Notes: generated by a model not told the origin, from the sequence alone. A stretch of DNA of 64,000 nucleotides from Clostridium carboxidivorans P7 (GCF_001038625.1 NZ_CP011803.1:2728001-2792000); one strand, 5' to 3'; shown: positions 35,157-43,320, counted from the stretch's first letter. A program made the numbers and translations.

Positions 35157-35849
35157 ATGGATAAAAATATTTTGATTGCCGATGATAATATAGAAATCAT
35201 TAAAATTTTAAAACCTTATGTAGAAAAAGAAGGCTTTACTGTAGTTTCTGCACTCAATGGAAAAGAAGCATTGGATAAATTTGATGTATGTAATCCTCAA
35301 ATTGTTTTATTGGATATTATGATGCCAATAATAGATGGAATGGAAGTGTGTAAATCAATAAGATTTAAATCCAATACTCCAATAATAATGATAACAGCAA
35401 AGAGCGAGGATGCAGATAAAATTTTAGGGTTAAATTCTGGTGCTGATGACTACATTGTAAAACCCTTTAGTCCTGGTGAAGTAGTGGCAAGAATAAAAGC
35501 CATACTTAGAAGAATTACACCACCTGAAAATATTAAATTAACTACAATTAAATATCCTCCCCTTGAATTAGATATTGAAAATTACTCAATTAAATTAAAT
35601 GGTTCAAATATTAACCTTACTAAAAAAGAAATAGAAGTTTTATGGATGCTTTCAAGTTCTCCTAACAAGATAGTTTCAAGAGATACCCTGCTTGACAGTA
35701 TATGGGGTATAGATTATTTTGGAGATCCTCGAACAGTAGATACTCATATAAAAAGGATAAGAGCAAAGCTTGCACTTAATGGACAATATAACTGGGATAT
35801 TAAAACTATTTGGGGTATGGGATATAAATTTGAGGTGAAAGATGTTTAG
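35157..35849 (+). CDS. OmpR-family response regulator
   Basis: Receiver domain (NILIADDNIEI, IVLLDIMMPI with the acceptor Asp, MITAKSEDAD, VKPFSPGEV) and winged-helix output domain ending TIWGMGYKFEV; 230 residues. GAGGTGAT precedes the ATG. The gene overlaps the following kinase gene by 8 bases, so expression is coupled. A divergent secreted protein gene and a downstream SHOCT gene complete the module. Confidence 0.95.
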   Translation: MDKNILIADDNIEIIKILKPYVEKEGFTVVSALNGKEALDKFDVCNPQIVLLDIMMPIIDGMEVCKSIRFKSNTPIIMITAKSEDADKILGLNSGADDYIVKPFSPGEVVARIKAILRRITPPENIKLTTIKYPPLELDIENYSIKLNGSNINLTKKEIEVLWMLSSSPNKIVSRDTLLDSIWGIDYFGDPRTVDTHIKRIRAKLALNGQYNWDIKTIWGMGYKFEVKDV

Positions 35850-37623
35850 AAAAAATATCACTTTTAAACTTACTTTTGGTTTTTTACTAATTGTTATTAT
35901 TTCAACTCTCTTAATAGGTATTATTTCATTAAACATATTTAAAAATAACATCTTTAATGTAAAAAGAAATAATATGACAAAGCATGCTTTGGAAATTTCA
36001 GAAACTCTTAAGCCCTATATAACTGAAAATGTTAAAGGAAAGGAGTTTACTGATATTATAAACTTACTGGATTCCATTGACAGTGCAAAGATTTGGATAG
36101 TTGATTCCAATACAAATATTATATCTGCATCAAATAATAAAAATATGAATCTTACTTATATTACTGATGCAGATGTAAAAAAAACATACAATTCTATTTT
36201 CAAAAAAGCATTAATTGGTTCAAACGAATATGATGAAATCTTCAACCCCTATTATAAAGAATACATGATGACTGTGGCAGTTCCTATAAAAAATAACAGC
36301 CATAATGTAATAGGTGCAGTAGTTATTAATTCTTCTATTACTGATCTATCTAATTCTATGAACAATTTTTTTATATATTTAATTTTAACTCTTTTAGGTG
36401 AAATATTTCTTGCTGGATTTATGGGATATTATTTTTCCAAAAGCATTACAAAACCTATAAAAAAAATAAACTTCTCTGCACTTGAACTAGCAAAAGGTCA
36501 CTACGGAATAGCTACAAACATATATCAAAAGGATGAAATTGGCGAATTATCAAGTTCCTTTGATTTATTATCTTTAAAGCTTCAGTACACTATAAACAAA
36601 CTTTTTGAAGAAAAAACAAAGCTAAGTAATATTATAACAAGTATGAATGAAGGCATTTTAGCAATAGATACAAACCTTAATATCATTAATATTAATCAAT
36701 CTGCTATTTCATTATTATCTGTTGAAGATTGGGAATCAGGCTTAAAAATTAATACAATATTATCAAAATTGAATATAATTGAAGAATTTGAAGCTGCTAT
36801 ATCTAAAGATACAAAAAAATTCATATTAAAAGAATATCTAAGCAAAACGTTAAATTTCTCCATGTCACCTGTAAAAAATAATTTAAATGAGACTATAGGT
36901 GGTGTAATTCTTATTCAAGATGTAAGTGAAAAGGAAAAGCTTGAACAGATGCGCAAAGATTTTATTTCAAATGTTTCCCACGAATTTAGAACTCCTTTAA
37001 CAATTATAAAAGGTAATTTAGAATCAGTTATAGATGGAATGACAAAACCAGAATATATAAAAGATACTTGTATTACACTTTTAAAAGAAACTAATCGTCT
37101 TGAAAGAATGGTTAAAGATCTACTTAATTTAAGTAAATTAGAATCTGACAAATTGGAAATTGTTTTTAATGAACTGGATGTTAATATGCTCATTAATGAT
37201 ACCTTAAGGGGCCTTAAACCTTTGATAAATAATAAATGTATAAATTTACAACTGTTACTTGAAAATAATTTACCACTTCTATTTAGTGATTACGATAAAT
37301 TGAAGCAGCTGCTTATAATATTTTTGGACAATGGAATTAAGTTTTCTCCAAATGAAGGTATATTAAAAATATCTACCTATTCAAACAATAAGAATATTTA
37401 TATAACTATTGAGGACAGCGGAATTGGTATACCTAAAGAAGAAATTGAATATTTAGGTGAAAAGTTCTTCAAAGCTGATAGAGCAAGAACTTCAAACGTT
37501 GAAGGAACTGGACTTGGGCTTTCCATAGCAAAAAGGTTAGTAAAAGTTTTAAATGGACACTTTAAAATAGAAAGTGAATTAGGAAAAGGAACAATTATAA
37601 CTATTTCATTTTCCAAAATATAA
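35842..37623 (+). CDS. Sensor histidine kinase (HAMP-PAS-HisKA-HATPase)
   Basis: A 593-residue membrane kinase: transmembrane helices near 8-30 and 175-197 flank an extracytoplasmic sensor domain, then HAMP (about 200-250), PAS (about 265-355, IITSMNEGILAIDTNLNIIN), HisKA with FISNVSHEFRTPLTII (phospho-His near 380) and HATPase_c (DNGIKFSPNEG, DSGIGIPKEEI, GTGLGLSIAK). Domain order matches the WalK/PhoR group. It is paired with the regulator immediately upstream. The signal is not evident. Confidence 0.95.
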   Translation: MFRKNITFKLTFGFLLIVIISTLLIGIISLNIFKNNIFNVKRNNMTKHALEISETLKPYITENVKGKEFTDIINLLDSIDSAKIWIVDSNTNIISASNNKNMNLTYITDADVKKTYNSIFKKALIGSNEYDEIFNPYYKEYMMTVAVPIKNNSHNVIGAVVINSSITDLSNSMNNFFIYLILTLLGEIFLAGFMGYYFSKSITKPIKKINFSALELAKGHYGIATNIYQKDEIGELSSSFDLLSLKLQYTINKLFEEKTKLSNIITSMNEGILAIDTNLNIININQSAISLLSVEDWESGLKINTILSKLNIIEEFEAAISKDTKKFILKEYLSKTLNFSMSPVKNNLNETIGGVILIQDVSEKEKLEQMRKDFISNVSHEFRTPLTIIKGNLESVIDGMTKPEYIKDTCITLLKETNRLERMVKDLLNLSKLESDKLEIVFNELDVNMLINDTLRGLKPLINNKCINLQLLLENNLPLLFSDYDKLKQLLIIFLDNGIKFSPNEGILKISTYSNNKNIYITIEDSGIGIPKEEIEYLGEKFFKADRARTSNVEGTGLGLSIAKRLVKVLNGHFKIESELGKGTIITISFSKI

Positions 37624-37642
37624 AAATGTAAGGAGTAAAATT

Positions 37643-38041
37643 ATGAGACATGGATATGGCCATCATATGGGATTAGGTTTTTATGGTTCCTATATTTTAA
37701 TATTTTTCTTATTAATTATTTTAATTTTAATATTTTTTCTCATGAAAAATCAATCCACTACAAGTCCATTTATAATAAAGCTGATTAACATACTTAAAGA
37801 AAAATATGCTTCCGGTACTATTTCTGTTGATGAATATACTGAAAGAAAATCCATCATTGAGCATACTAAATATTCAAACCCTCATACTCCTATACTTCTA
37901 GAAAGATATGCTGAATGTTCAATAAGTACAGAAGATTTTTTAAATATTAAGAATGAAATTGAAAGTAATAAAAATGGTCCTCTTATATGTGAACAACTTG
38001 CAAAGGGAGAACTTTCCTATAAGGAATTTAAATTAAAATAA
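37643..38041 (+). CDS. Small membrane protein with repeated SHOCT-like motifs
   Basis: A 132-residue protein with a His-rich start (MRHGYGHHMG), one transmembrane helix (about 15-36) and three SHOCT-like segments: LKEKYASGTISVDEYTERK, LLERYAECSISTEDFLNIK and a shorter EQLAKGELSYKEFKLK. AAGGAG precedes the ATG, 20 bases after the kinase stop, so it belongs to the two-component operon. The single-SHOCT protein at 16602 has the same partnership. Triplicated SHOCT units could mediate multivalent assembly; this is inference. Confidence 0.82.
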   Translation: MRHGYGHHMGLGFYGSYILIFFLLIILILIFFLMKNQSTTSPFIIKLINILKEKYASGTISVDEYTERKSIIEHTKYSNPHTPILLERYAECSISTEDFLNIKNEIESNKNGPLICEQLAKGELSYKEFKLK

Positions 38042-38052
38042 ATGAATTATAT

Positions 38053-38089
38053 AAAAAACGAGAGTTACTTTGCTAAACTCTCGCTTTTT
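38053..38089. terminator. Bidirectional terminator at the SHOCT/DUF134 junction
   Basis: CGAGAGTT (38059-38066) pairs with AACTCTCG (38076-38083), flanked by A and T runs on either side, at a tail-to-tail junction. Confidence 0.8.
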
Positions 38090-38114
38090 AATATGGTTAA
38101 TTTTTACAATTATT

Positions 38115-38561
38115 CTAGGTTGAACTTTCTGTATTACACCATCGTCTGCAAAATGCAGCCTTTTTGCTGCACACCACTTTCTGAGATCCACAATTAGGAC
38201 AAACTAATTTGTCATGCTTATAATTTATTTCATAAATTTCTCCGCAGTCCATACACTTGAATTTGCAGTGATTTGTAGTATAATATCCTCCACTGATTCT
38301 TATAGCTTTTCCTTCTGTTAGTGCTATTGCAACCTTTTTTCTAGCACTATCAATTATGTTTTGAAAGGTTTGGCGGGATATTTCCATTTTTTCAGCACAT
38401 TCTTCTTGATTAAGTTCTTCTATATCCTTAAGCCTCATTGCTTCAAGTTCTTCTACCTTTAAAACTATTTCTTCAGTTTCACATTTAGGTTTTCCCCATG
38501 GTACAAAATAATCATCTTTTGGAAAAAACTCAACTTTTCTAAATTTAGTTGGTCTTGGCAT
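38115..38561 (-). CDS. DUF134 helix-turn-helix regulator with C-terminal zinc ribbon, second copy
   Basis: A 148-residue DUF134 protein: MPRPTKFRKVEFFP, VEELEAMRLKDIEELNQEEC, HTH EKMEISRQTFQNIIDSARKK, then a C-terminal extension with two CxxC pairs (CMDCGEIYE, CPNCGSQ) forming a rubredoxin-like zinc ribbon and more Cys (CSKKAAFCRRWC). The ATG at 38561 is 6 bases after GGGAGG. It overlaps the Fur-domain gene by 17 bases and is third in an operon behind mrp. The mrp promoter has two palindromes that this protein probably binds. It differs from the copy at 22926 by the zinc ribbon. Confidence 0.9.
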   Translation of the reverse strand: MPRPTKFRKVEFFPKDDYFVPWGKPKCETEEIVLKVEELEAMRLKDIEELNQEECAEKMEISRQTFQNIIDSARKKVAIALTEGKAIRISGGYYTTNHCKFKCMDCGEIYEINYKHDKLVCPNCGSQKVVCSKKAAFCRRWCNTESST

Positions 38562-38760
38562 TTTCATCCTCCCTGCATTTATTACATAATCCAATTAGCA
38601 TTATATCAGCATCAGATACAATTAAATTATTTTCCTTTTCAATTTTACTATTTAATTTCAAATAATCCAACTCTAAAGATTTATTATCTATATCTATTAT
38701 ACTATTACATTTAATACATTTAAAATGTAATATGCAGGGTTTTGCACTAAATATTTTCAT
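38545..38760 (-). CDS. Stand-alone Fur-family dimerisation/metal-binding domain
   Basis: A 71-residue protein matching only the C-terminal half of Fur/PerR/Zur regulators: CILHFKCIKCNSIIDIDN and, near the end, MLIGLCNKCRED give the paired CxxC structural zinc site of the family, with an intervening ADIMLIG strand. The N-terminal winged helix (about 80 residues) is absent and there is no room for it, as mrp ends 14 bases upstream. It overlaps the DUF134 gene, so it is translated in the same operon. It may be a metal-sensing partner rather than a DNA binder, or a relic; the open frame and overlap favour a kept gene. Confidence 0.72.
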   Translation of the reverse strand: MKIFSAKPCILHFKCIKCNSIIDIDNKSLELDYLKLNSKIEKENNLIVSDADIMLIGLCNKCREDENAKTN

Positions 38761-38774
38761 CCATGTTTTAATGC

Positions 38775-39599
38775 CTATAGCTTTTTCAAAATATTTGTTA
38801 CTATTGGATTAAACATCTCACCTAAGCTTTCACTTGAATTTTCACATCCACAGCTTGATAAGTTACAAATTTCACTAATCATTGGTAATTCACCAAGAAG
38901 CTCTAAATCAGATTCTCCTAAAAATTTATCTATACTCTCTCCACTAAATATCTTTATCTTTTTATTACAATCTGGACAAACTATATAGCTCATATTTTCT
39001 ACAACACCTAAAACTTTAATATCCATTTTCCTTGCCATATTTATAGCTTTTGAAACAATCATTGAAACTAAATCCTGTGGTACAGATACCATTACAAGTC
39101 CATTAATAGGAATAGACTGCATAACAGTTAATGCTACATCTCCTGTTCCTGGAGGCATATCTATTATCAGATAATCTAGTTCTCCCCAAAGTACATCAGT
39201 CCAAAATTGCTTAACTGCTCCAGAAATTATTGGACCTCTCCATATTACTGGCTCATTTTCATCTTCAATTAATAAATTTAATGACATAACCTTTATTTTA
39301 TCTTCTGTTTCTACTGGATATATAATTTCCTCTCTAACTTCTGCATTTTTGCCTTTTAAACCAAGTAATCTTGGTACACTTGGTCCTGTTATATCAGCAT
39401 CCAAAATTCCTACTTTATATCCTGATTTTCTTAATTGTTTAGCAATCATTACTGATATAGTAGACTTTCCAACTCCACCTTTACCGCTCATAACTCCTAT
39501 AACATTTTTAATACTATTCATTGGATTATTTTCTATCATGCACTTTTCCTTATCCTTGCTGCATGAATCACCTGATGGACATGAATTACAATTTGACAT
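38775..39599 (-). CDS. mrp: Mrp/NBP35-family Fe-S carrier ATPase
   Basis: A 274-residue P-loop ATPase that carries and transfers 4Fe-4S clusters. N-terminal Cys-rich segment (CNSCPSGDSC, EKCM), deviant Walker A MSGKGGVGKST (39-46), the Mrp signature DMPPGTGDVALTV, and the CxxC pair YIVCPDCNKK near 212 that bridges the cluster in the dimer. The ATG at 39599 follows GGGAGTGG. It is the first gene of an operon with the Fur-domain and DUF134 genes. Two palindromes over the promoter suggest feedback control by DUF134. Confidence 0.92.
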   Translation of the reverse strand: MSNCNSCPSGDSCSKDKEKCMIENNPMNSIKNVIGVMSGKGGVGKSTISVMIAKQLRKSGYKVGILDADITGPSVPRLLGLKGKNAEVREEIIYPVETEDKIKVMSLNLLIEDENEPVIWRGPIISGAVKQFWTDVLWGELDYLIIDMPPGTGDVALTVMQSIPINGLVMVSVPQDLVSMIVSKAINMARKMDIKVLGVVENMSYIVCPDCNKKIKIFSGESIDKFLGESDLELLGELPMISEICNLSSCGCENSSESLGEMFNPIVTNILKKL

Positions 39600-39627
39600 A
39601 ATTTCCACTCCCTGTCTGTTTTTATTA

Positions 39628-39681
39628 TTGGCATTTGCTAATTATATATTACATCAGCTTTTTATTATTGTCAAATGCCAA
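39628..39681 (-). promoter_or_regulatory. mrp operon promoter with two palindromic operators
   Basis: Minus-strand TTGACA (39669-39674), 17-base spacer and TAATAT (39646-39651). The site at 39668-39681 (reverse complement TTGGCATTTGACAA) covers the -35 box. The site at 39628-39641 (TTGGCATTTGCTAA) lies near the start of transcription. Both fit TTRRCATNTGYYAA. Confidence 0.7.
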
Positions 39682-39691
39682 TAATAAAAGC

Positions 39692-39719
39692 AAGGAAAAT
39701 CATAAAAATGACTTTCCTT
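39692..39719 (-). terminator. Terminator of the zinc-type lipoprotein gene
   Basis: A 12-bp stem with one G-U pair (39692-39703 with 39708-39719, core AAGGAAA) and 4-base loop, followed on the minus strand by CTTTTATTATT. Confidence 0.75.
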
Positions 39720-39770
39720 AATAAGAATTATATTATTAGATATGTAAATTTAATTTCATTATCTATAACT

Positions 39771-40700
39771 CTATTTTAAAGTATTATATATTAATTCTAA
39801 ATTGCTCTTCATACTTTGAATATAATCTTTATTATCTTCCTTGCTTTCCAAAGTATAAATCTTTTGCACTTTTGCTCCAACTTCTTTAGCAAGAGTTTCT
39901 GAAACTTTAGGACTTACCATATCTTCTACAAATATAGTTTTTATTTTATTTTGCTTGCAGTAACTAATTAATTCTTCCATCTTTTTAGTTGTTGGCTCAC
40001 CTTCTGCAAATACATCTTCTACACTATTTTGTTTCAATCCAAAATCTCTGCAAAGATAGGCAAAGGCCGCATGACCTGTAACAAAATTTTTATTAACTGC
40101 TGTATCAAACTTTTTCTTATAATCATTATATAAGCTATCAAGTTGAGTTGAAAAATCTTTATAGTTTTTCTCATAATAGTCTTTATTAGATGGATCAACC
40201 TTTATTAAAGCTTCTTTTACATTTTTTGCTTCAAATTCTGCACCCTTTAAACTTAGCCATACATGTGGATCTTCTTGTCCATGTTCCTTAATTTCATCTT
40301 CATCAGTATTCTTTATTGATTCAAAGCCTTTTGATGCCTCAACAGTAACTAATTGTTTGTTATCAACTACTTTTAGAGACTTATCCACCCAAGATTCCAT
40401 TCCAAATCCACTATAAACAAATACTTTAGCTTTATTTAAACCTTCAAGATCCTTTGCTTTAGGCTCAAAATCATGTGGTTCAGTTCCATTTGGAATCATT
40501 GTTTTAACTTCTACCTTATCCTTACCTACTGCCTCAACAAATTCTCTCATGGCATTAAAAGAAACTACAACTTGTATTTTTCCCTGAGACTCCTTTTTAT
40601 CATCAGTCTTATTACTGCTGACTGTACTAACATTACCGCATGCTGAAAAAGTTACAAGAATACACATTAAAATTAAAATTGAGATTATTTTTTTATACAT
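39771..40700 (-). CDS. Metal ABC transporter substrate-binding lipoprotein (ZnuA-like)
   Basis: A 309-residue cluster A-I binding protein for Zn2+ or Mn2+. Lipobox CILVTFSAC places the lipidated Cys at residue 21. Metal ligands are visible in GTEPHDFEPKAKD, EDPHVWLS, TGHAAFAYL and FVEDMVSPK. The ATG at 40700 follows AAGGAG; the frame runs 30 codons further upstream without a ribosome site. No ABC ATPase or permease is adjacent, so it uses a transporter encoded elsewhere. A Fur-family-type box lies in the shared promoter region with the divergent permease gene, which points to zinc control (Zur). Confidence 0.92.
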   Translation of the reverse strand: MYKKIISILILMCILVTFSACGNVSTVSSNKTDDKKESQGKIQVVVSFNAMREFVEAVGKDKVEVKTMIPNGTEPHDFEPKAKDLEGLNKAKVFVYSGFGMESWVDKSLKVVDNKQLVTVEASKGFESIKNTDEDEIKEHGQEDPHVWLSLKGAEFEAKNVKEALIKVDPSNKDYYEKNYKDFSTQLDSLYNDYKKKFDTAVNKNFVTGHAAFAYLCRDFGLKQNSVEDVFAEGEPTTKKMEELISYCKQNKIKTIFVEDMVSPKVSETLAKEVGAKVQKIYTLESKEDNKDYIQSMKSNLELIYNTLK

Positions 40701-40725
40701 TTTTTCACTCCTTAAATAAAGTTGT

Positions 40726-40740
40726 TGCAAATCATTTGCA
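40726..40740. promoter_or_regulatory. Fur-family-type (Zur-like) box in a bidirectional promoter
   Basis: TGCAAATCATTTGCA is a perfect 7-1-7 palindrome, the geometry of Fur, Zur and PerR boxes. For the plus strand it overlaps TTGCAA (40725-40730), 18 bases before TATAAT (40749-40754). For the minus strand it lies just after TATTAT, which follows TTGACA by 17 bases. One site could therefore repress both promoters. Confidence 0.65.
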
Positions 40741-40818
40741 TTTACATATATAATATACATACATACCACAATTGTCAATAGATTCCACATTTAAATTTAT
40801 ATTAATAAAGGAGTAAAA

Positions 40819-41883
40819 ATGGAGAGAAAGACCAAATTTTCTATAATCAACAAAAAACTAGCTATAACTATAATGTCAATTATATTACTATTCTTTTTAA
40901 TGAATATCTTAAGAAATATTTCTATAAGCAAAATTGATACTACTACATTAAACAATTTTTGCACAATATTCATCAGTATGATACTAGAAGGATTACCATT
41001 TATTATAATAGGATCATTAATTTCATCATTTATCCAACTATTTATTTCAGAAGAAACTATACTAAAAATCATACCTAAAAATAAAATTGTAGGTTTATTT
41101 TGTGCAGCATCAATAGGCCTGATTTTCCCAATATGTGATTGTGCAATAATACCTGTAACTAGAAGACTTATAAAGAAAGGGGTTCCTGTAGGAATAGCCA
41201 TTACTTTTATGATTTCTGTACCTATAATCAATCCTATAGTACTGTTTTCTACTTACTATGCATTTACTGGAAAACTATACATAGTAATTGCAAGAGCTTT
41301 AATTGGATTTATAAGTGCAATTTTAATAGGATATTTCATAGATTTGCTGCATAGGGGAAATGCATTACGACATAACATTCATATAAACAAATGCAGCTGC
41401 AATTGCAACGGGCATCATAGTCATAATTACAATAATGCTAGTCATAAAATTTATTTTTTATCTGATATAGTTTATCATACCAGTTCTGAAACCTATAATA
41501 CAGGTAAATTATTTATTATAGGTGCACTTATATCATCCTTTGTTCAAACTTATGTACCAAAAAAATATATATTTTCTATTGGGCAGGGTGAAATATACTC
41601 TATATTAATCATGTTTTTATTAGCTTATCTATTATGTATTTGTTCTCAAACAGATGCCTTCATTGCTAGAGCTTTTCTTGGGCAATTTACTGTTGGTTCT
41701 GTAATTGGTTTCTTAATATTTGGACCAATGCTTGATATAAAAAATACATTAATGCTTATGGGAACATTTAATAAAAAATTTGCAATAAAGCTTATTCTCC
41801 TCATAATTTCCATATGCTTTATTATGGCTATATCTGCAAATTATGTAATCCCTCTTAGCTTGAAAATTATTGGAGGTATCTAA
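40819..41883 (+). CDS. UPF0718/ArsP-type permease
   Basis: A 354-residue membrane protein of the DUF318/YraQ permease family, with eight or so helices in two halves. Conserved features: LEGLPFIIIGSLISSFIQ, ICDCAIIPVTRRL (a CDC motif in the first half), VPIINPIVLFSTYYAF, and CSQTDAFIARAFL in the second. A loop with many Cys and His (CSCNCNGHHSHN) lies near 190-205 and may bind metal. It is followed at 2 bases by its usual partner, a TIGR03943-type protein. The Fur-type box upstream suggests a role in metal supply. The cargo is unknown. Confidence 0.87.
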   Translation: MERKTKFSIINKKLAITIMSIILLFFLMNILRNISISKIDTTTLNNFCTIFISMILEGLPFIIIGSLISSFIQLFISEETILKIIPKNKIVGLFCAASIGLIFPICDCAIIPVTRRLIKKGVPVGIAITFMISVPIINPIVLFSTYYAFTGKLYIVIARALIGFISAILIGYFIDLLHRGNALRHNIHINKCSCNCNGHHSHNYNNASHKIYFLSDIVYHTSSETYNTGKLFIIGALISSFVQTYVPKKYIFSIGQGEIYSILIMFLLAYLLCICSQTDAFIARAFLGQFTVGSVIGFLIFGPMLDIKNTLMLMGTFNKKFAIKLILLIISICFIMAISANYVIPLSLKIIGGI

Positions 41884-41885
41884 AA

Positions 41886-42653
41886 GTGAGTAGTAAAAAA
41901 TTTAATTTTAACATCGGCGAATTTACATGGTGTACATTGCTTCTTGCAATTTCATTTTATTTTTATAAATTAATTTCTTCAAAAGAAATTAAGATGTTTA
42001 TAAGTCCTAATATGAATAAATATGTTATGTTTGCTTCTATAACTTTGCTAATTTTAGCAATTTTTCAAATACCTAAAATATTAAATACTCAAAACGATAG
42101 ACCAAAATTTGGATACTTAATATTTGGAATTCCAATAATCATTGGAATTTTAGTTAATCCAAATGGATTAACTCAACAGATAGCAGATACAAAAGGAATT
42201 AATGTATCACAAAACACCTATCAATCAAGCACTAAAGTACAAAAAGAAGACTCTAGTAAAACTAAGAATACAGAAATTGTTATGACTGAAAACAATTTTT
42301 TTACTTTTCTTAATGAAATTGACGATAATCCTAATAAATTTAAAAATTACAGTATAACATTAACAGGTTTTATTTATAAAAACGATAATATAAAAGCTAA
42401 TCAATTTGTTATTGCAAGAATGCTTATGGTATGCTGTGCAGCTGATGCACAGATTGTTGGATTCTTATGTGATTCTAGTGGACAAAACTTAGACAAAAAT
42501 ACATGGGTACAAGTAACAGGAATTCTTGATACTACAAACTACATTGACAATAATTCAAAACAAGTATCTTTAATTCCACTAATAAAAATTCAAAATGTAA
42601 AAAAAGTAAATCCTCCTACTTCTAAATATATTTATATGAGAAACACTGATTAA
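41886..42653 (+). CDS. TIGR03943-family putative permease subunit (YcgQ-like)
   Basis: A 255-residue protein with three or four N-terminal transmembrane helices (about 15-35, 43-62, 75-92), a polar linker and a C-terminal extracytoplasmic DUF1980 domain with MLMVCCAADAQIVGF, a conserved double Cys. Members are found next to UPF0718 permeases, as here, and are taken to be their partner subunit. The two genes are two bases apart and share one promoter. In Bacillus the ycgR-ycgQ pair has the same arrangement. Biochemical function is not known. Confidence 0.85.
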   Translation: MSSKKFNFNIGEFTWCTLLLAISFYFYKLISSKEIKMFISPNMNKYVMFASITLLILAIFQIPKILNTQNDRPKFGYLIFGIPIIIGILVNPNGLTQQIADTKGINVSQNTYQSSTKVQKEDSSKTKNTEIVMTENNFFTFLNEIDDNPNKFKNYSITLTGFIYKNDNIKANQFVIARMLMVCCAADAQIVGFLCDSSGQNLDKNTWVQVTGILDTTNYIDNNSKQVSLIPLIKIQNVKKVNPPTSKYIYMRNTD

Positions 42654-42691
42654 AATTGAAAATAATTATTAACTCAACTTTCCTAGTTTTA

Positions 42692-42712
42692 AAAAAATGC
42701 GAAGCATTTTTT
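42692..42712 (+). terminator. Terminator of the permease pair
   Basis: AAAAAATGC and GCATTTTTT form a 9-bp stem with a three-base loop, 38 bases past the stop of the TIGR03943 gene. The junction element begins directly after it. Confidence 0.8.
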
Positions 42713-42920
42713 AGAGGACATTTGACAGAGGACAGGGGACAATGAAGGTGAGTTTTCCTCCCTACGTCGGAAAACTAATTTATTTTTAAAGCTTATTTTG
42801 CTAACGCAAAAGAAGCTTGGAATTTATACAGGTCAGCAATGTTTTGCTTTAGCAAAATGAGTCATCAAAAATCATCCTTCACTGTCCTCTGTCCTCTAAA
42901 AAAGTTGTGTCACATTGTGC
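42713..42920 (-). repeat. Junction hairpin element, copy 1 (inverted)
   Basis: One of three copies of an interspersed element ending in inverted runs of AGAGGACA/GACAGAGGACA units plus GAAGG (left end 42713-42757, right end 42868-42900). Internal small hairpins include TTTTGCT-AGCAAAA. This copy is in the opposite orientation to the other two and about 45 bases shorter. It fills the gap 42654-42952 between the permease pair (plus) and the NifX-like gene (minus). Confidence 0.8.
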
Positions 42921-42952
42921 TTATTATATTAACTAAAAAGCACTACTTCTAC

Positions 42953-43014
42953 TTAATGATGATGTCCACCACAACTATCTGTACCATCATAATTTCTAAT
43001 TAGTTTCAATGATC
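42953..43014 (-). pseudogene. Out-of-frame C-terminal tail of the NifX-like gene
   Basis: Directly behind the NifX-like stop, another frame reads SLKLIRNYDGTDSCGGHHH then stop (42953). A Cys/His terminus is typical of this family (the copy at 21892 ends CCHEHEHGCHS). It would join the main frame if one A were added to the A6 run at 43015-43020 (minus strand). Either a recent frameshift, a sequencing error, or slippage. Confidence 0.6.
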
Positions 43015-43320
43015 TTTTTTCATTTCTTCAAGAGCTTTTTCAACTGAATAGTCAGCACCAAAGAACCTTGTTACTCCAGCATCTGCTAAAATATCAAATG
43101 CTGTTTTTTCTATATCACCTGTAATCAATGCCTCACAATCATACTTCAATATATCATCAGCAAGACTTTTGGAGTATGAATCTTCAAATAATTCATCATT
43201 TTTTATAAATGTAATATTTAAATTATTCATATCAACAATGAGCAAATACAAACATTTTTCAAATTTTCTAGACACTTTGCTGCTTAAATTTTCTCCATCT
43301 GCTGCCACTGCAATATTCAT
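43006..43320 (-). CDS. NifX-type iron-molybdenum cofactor-binding family protein, second copy
   Basis: A 104-residue NifX-family domain: MNIAVAADGENLSSKVSRKF, CLYLLIVDMNN, DCEALITGDIEKTAFDILAD, GVTRFFGAD. It ends at a stop four codons after the A6 run, without the usual Cys/His tail, which is found in another frame just downstream (42953-43014). GAGGTG precedes the ATG. It is the third gene of an operon with the DUF1847 and DUF364 genes, whose promoter carries two DUF134-type palindromes. Probably a metal or Fe-S cluster carrier. Confidence 0.85.
   Translation of the reverse strand: MNIAVAADGENLSSKVSRKFEKCLYLLIVDMNNLNITFIKNDELFEDSYSKSLADDILKYDCEALITGDIEKTAFDILADAGVTRFFGADYSVEKALEEMKKDH

Noticed and set aside
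40797..41231. 144-codon minus-strand frame
   Set aside because: Antisense to the UPF0718 permease, which carries the conserved family motifs.
42700..42920. Repeated GGACA units as a CRISPR array
   Set aside because: Units are short, irregular and arranged as inverted ends of a hairpin element, without equal spacers.
42953..43014. NifX-like tail as a selenocysteine read-through of the stop at 43006
   Set aside because: The tail is in another frame, so read-through of TGA would meet a stop within two codons; a frameshift is needed.
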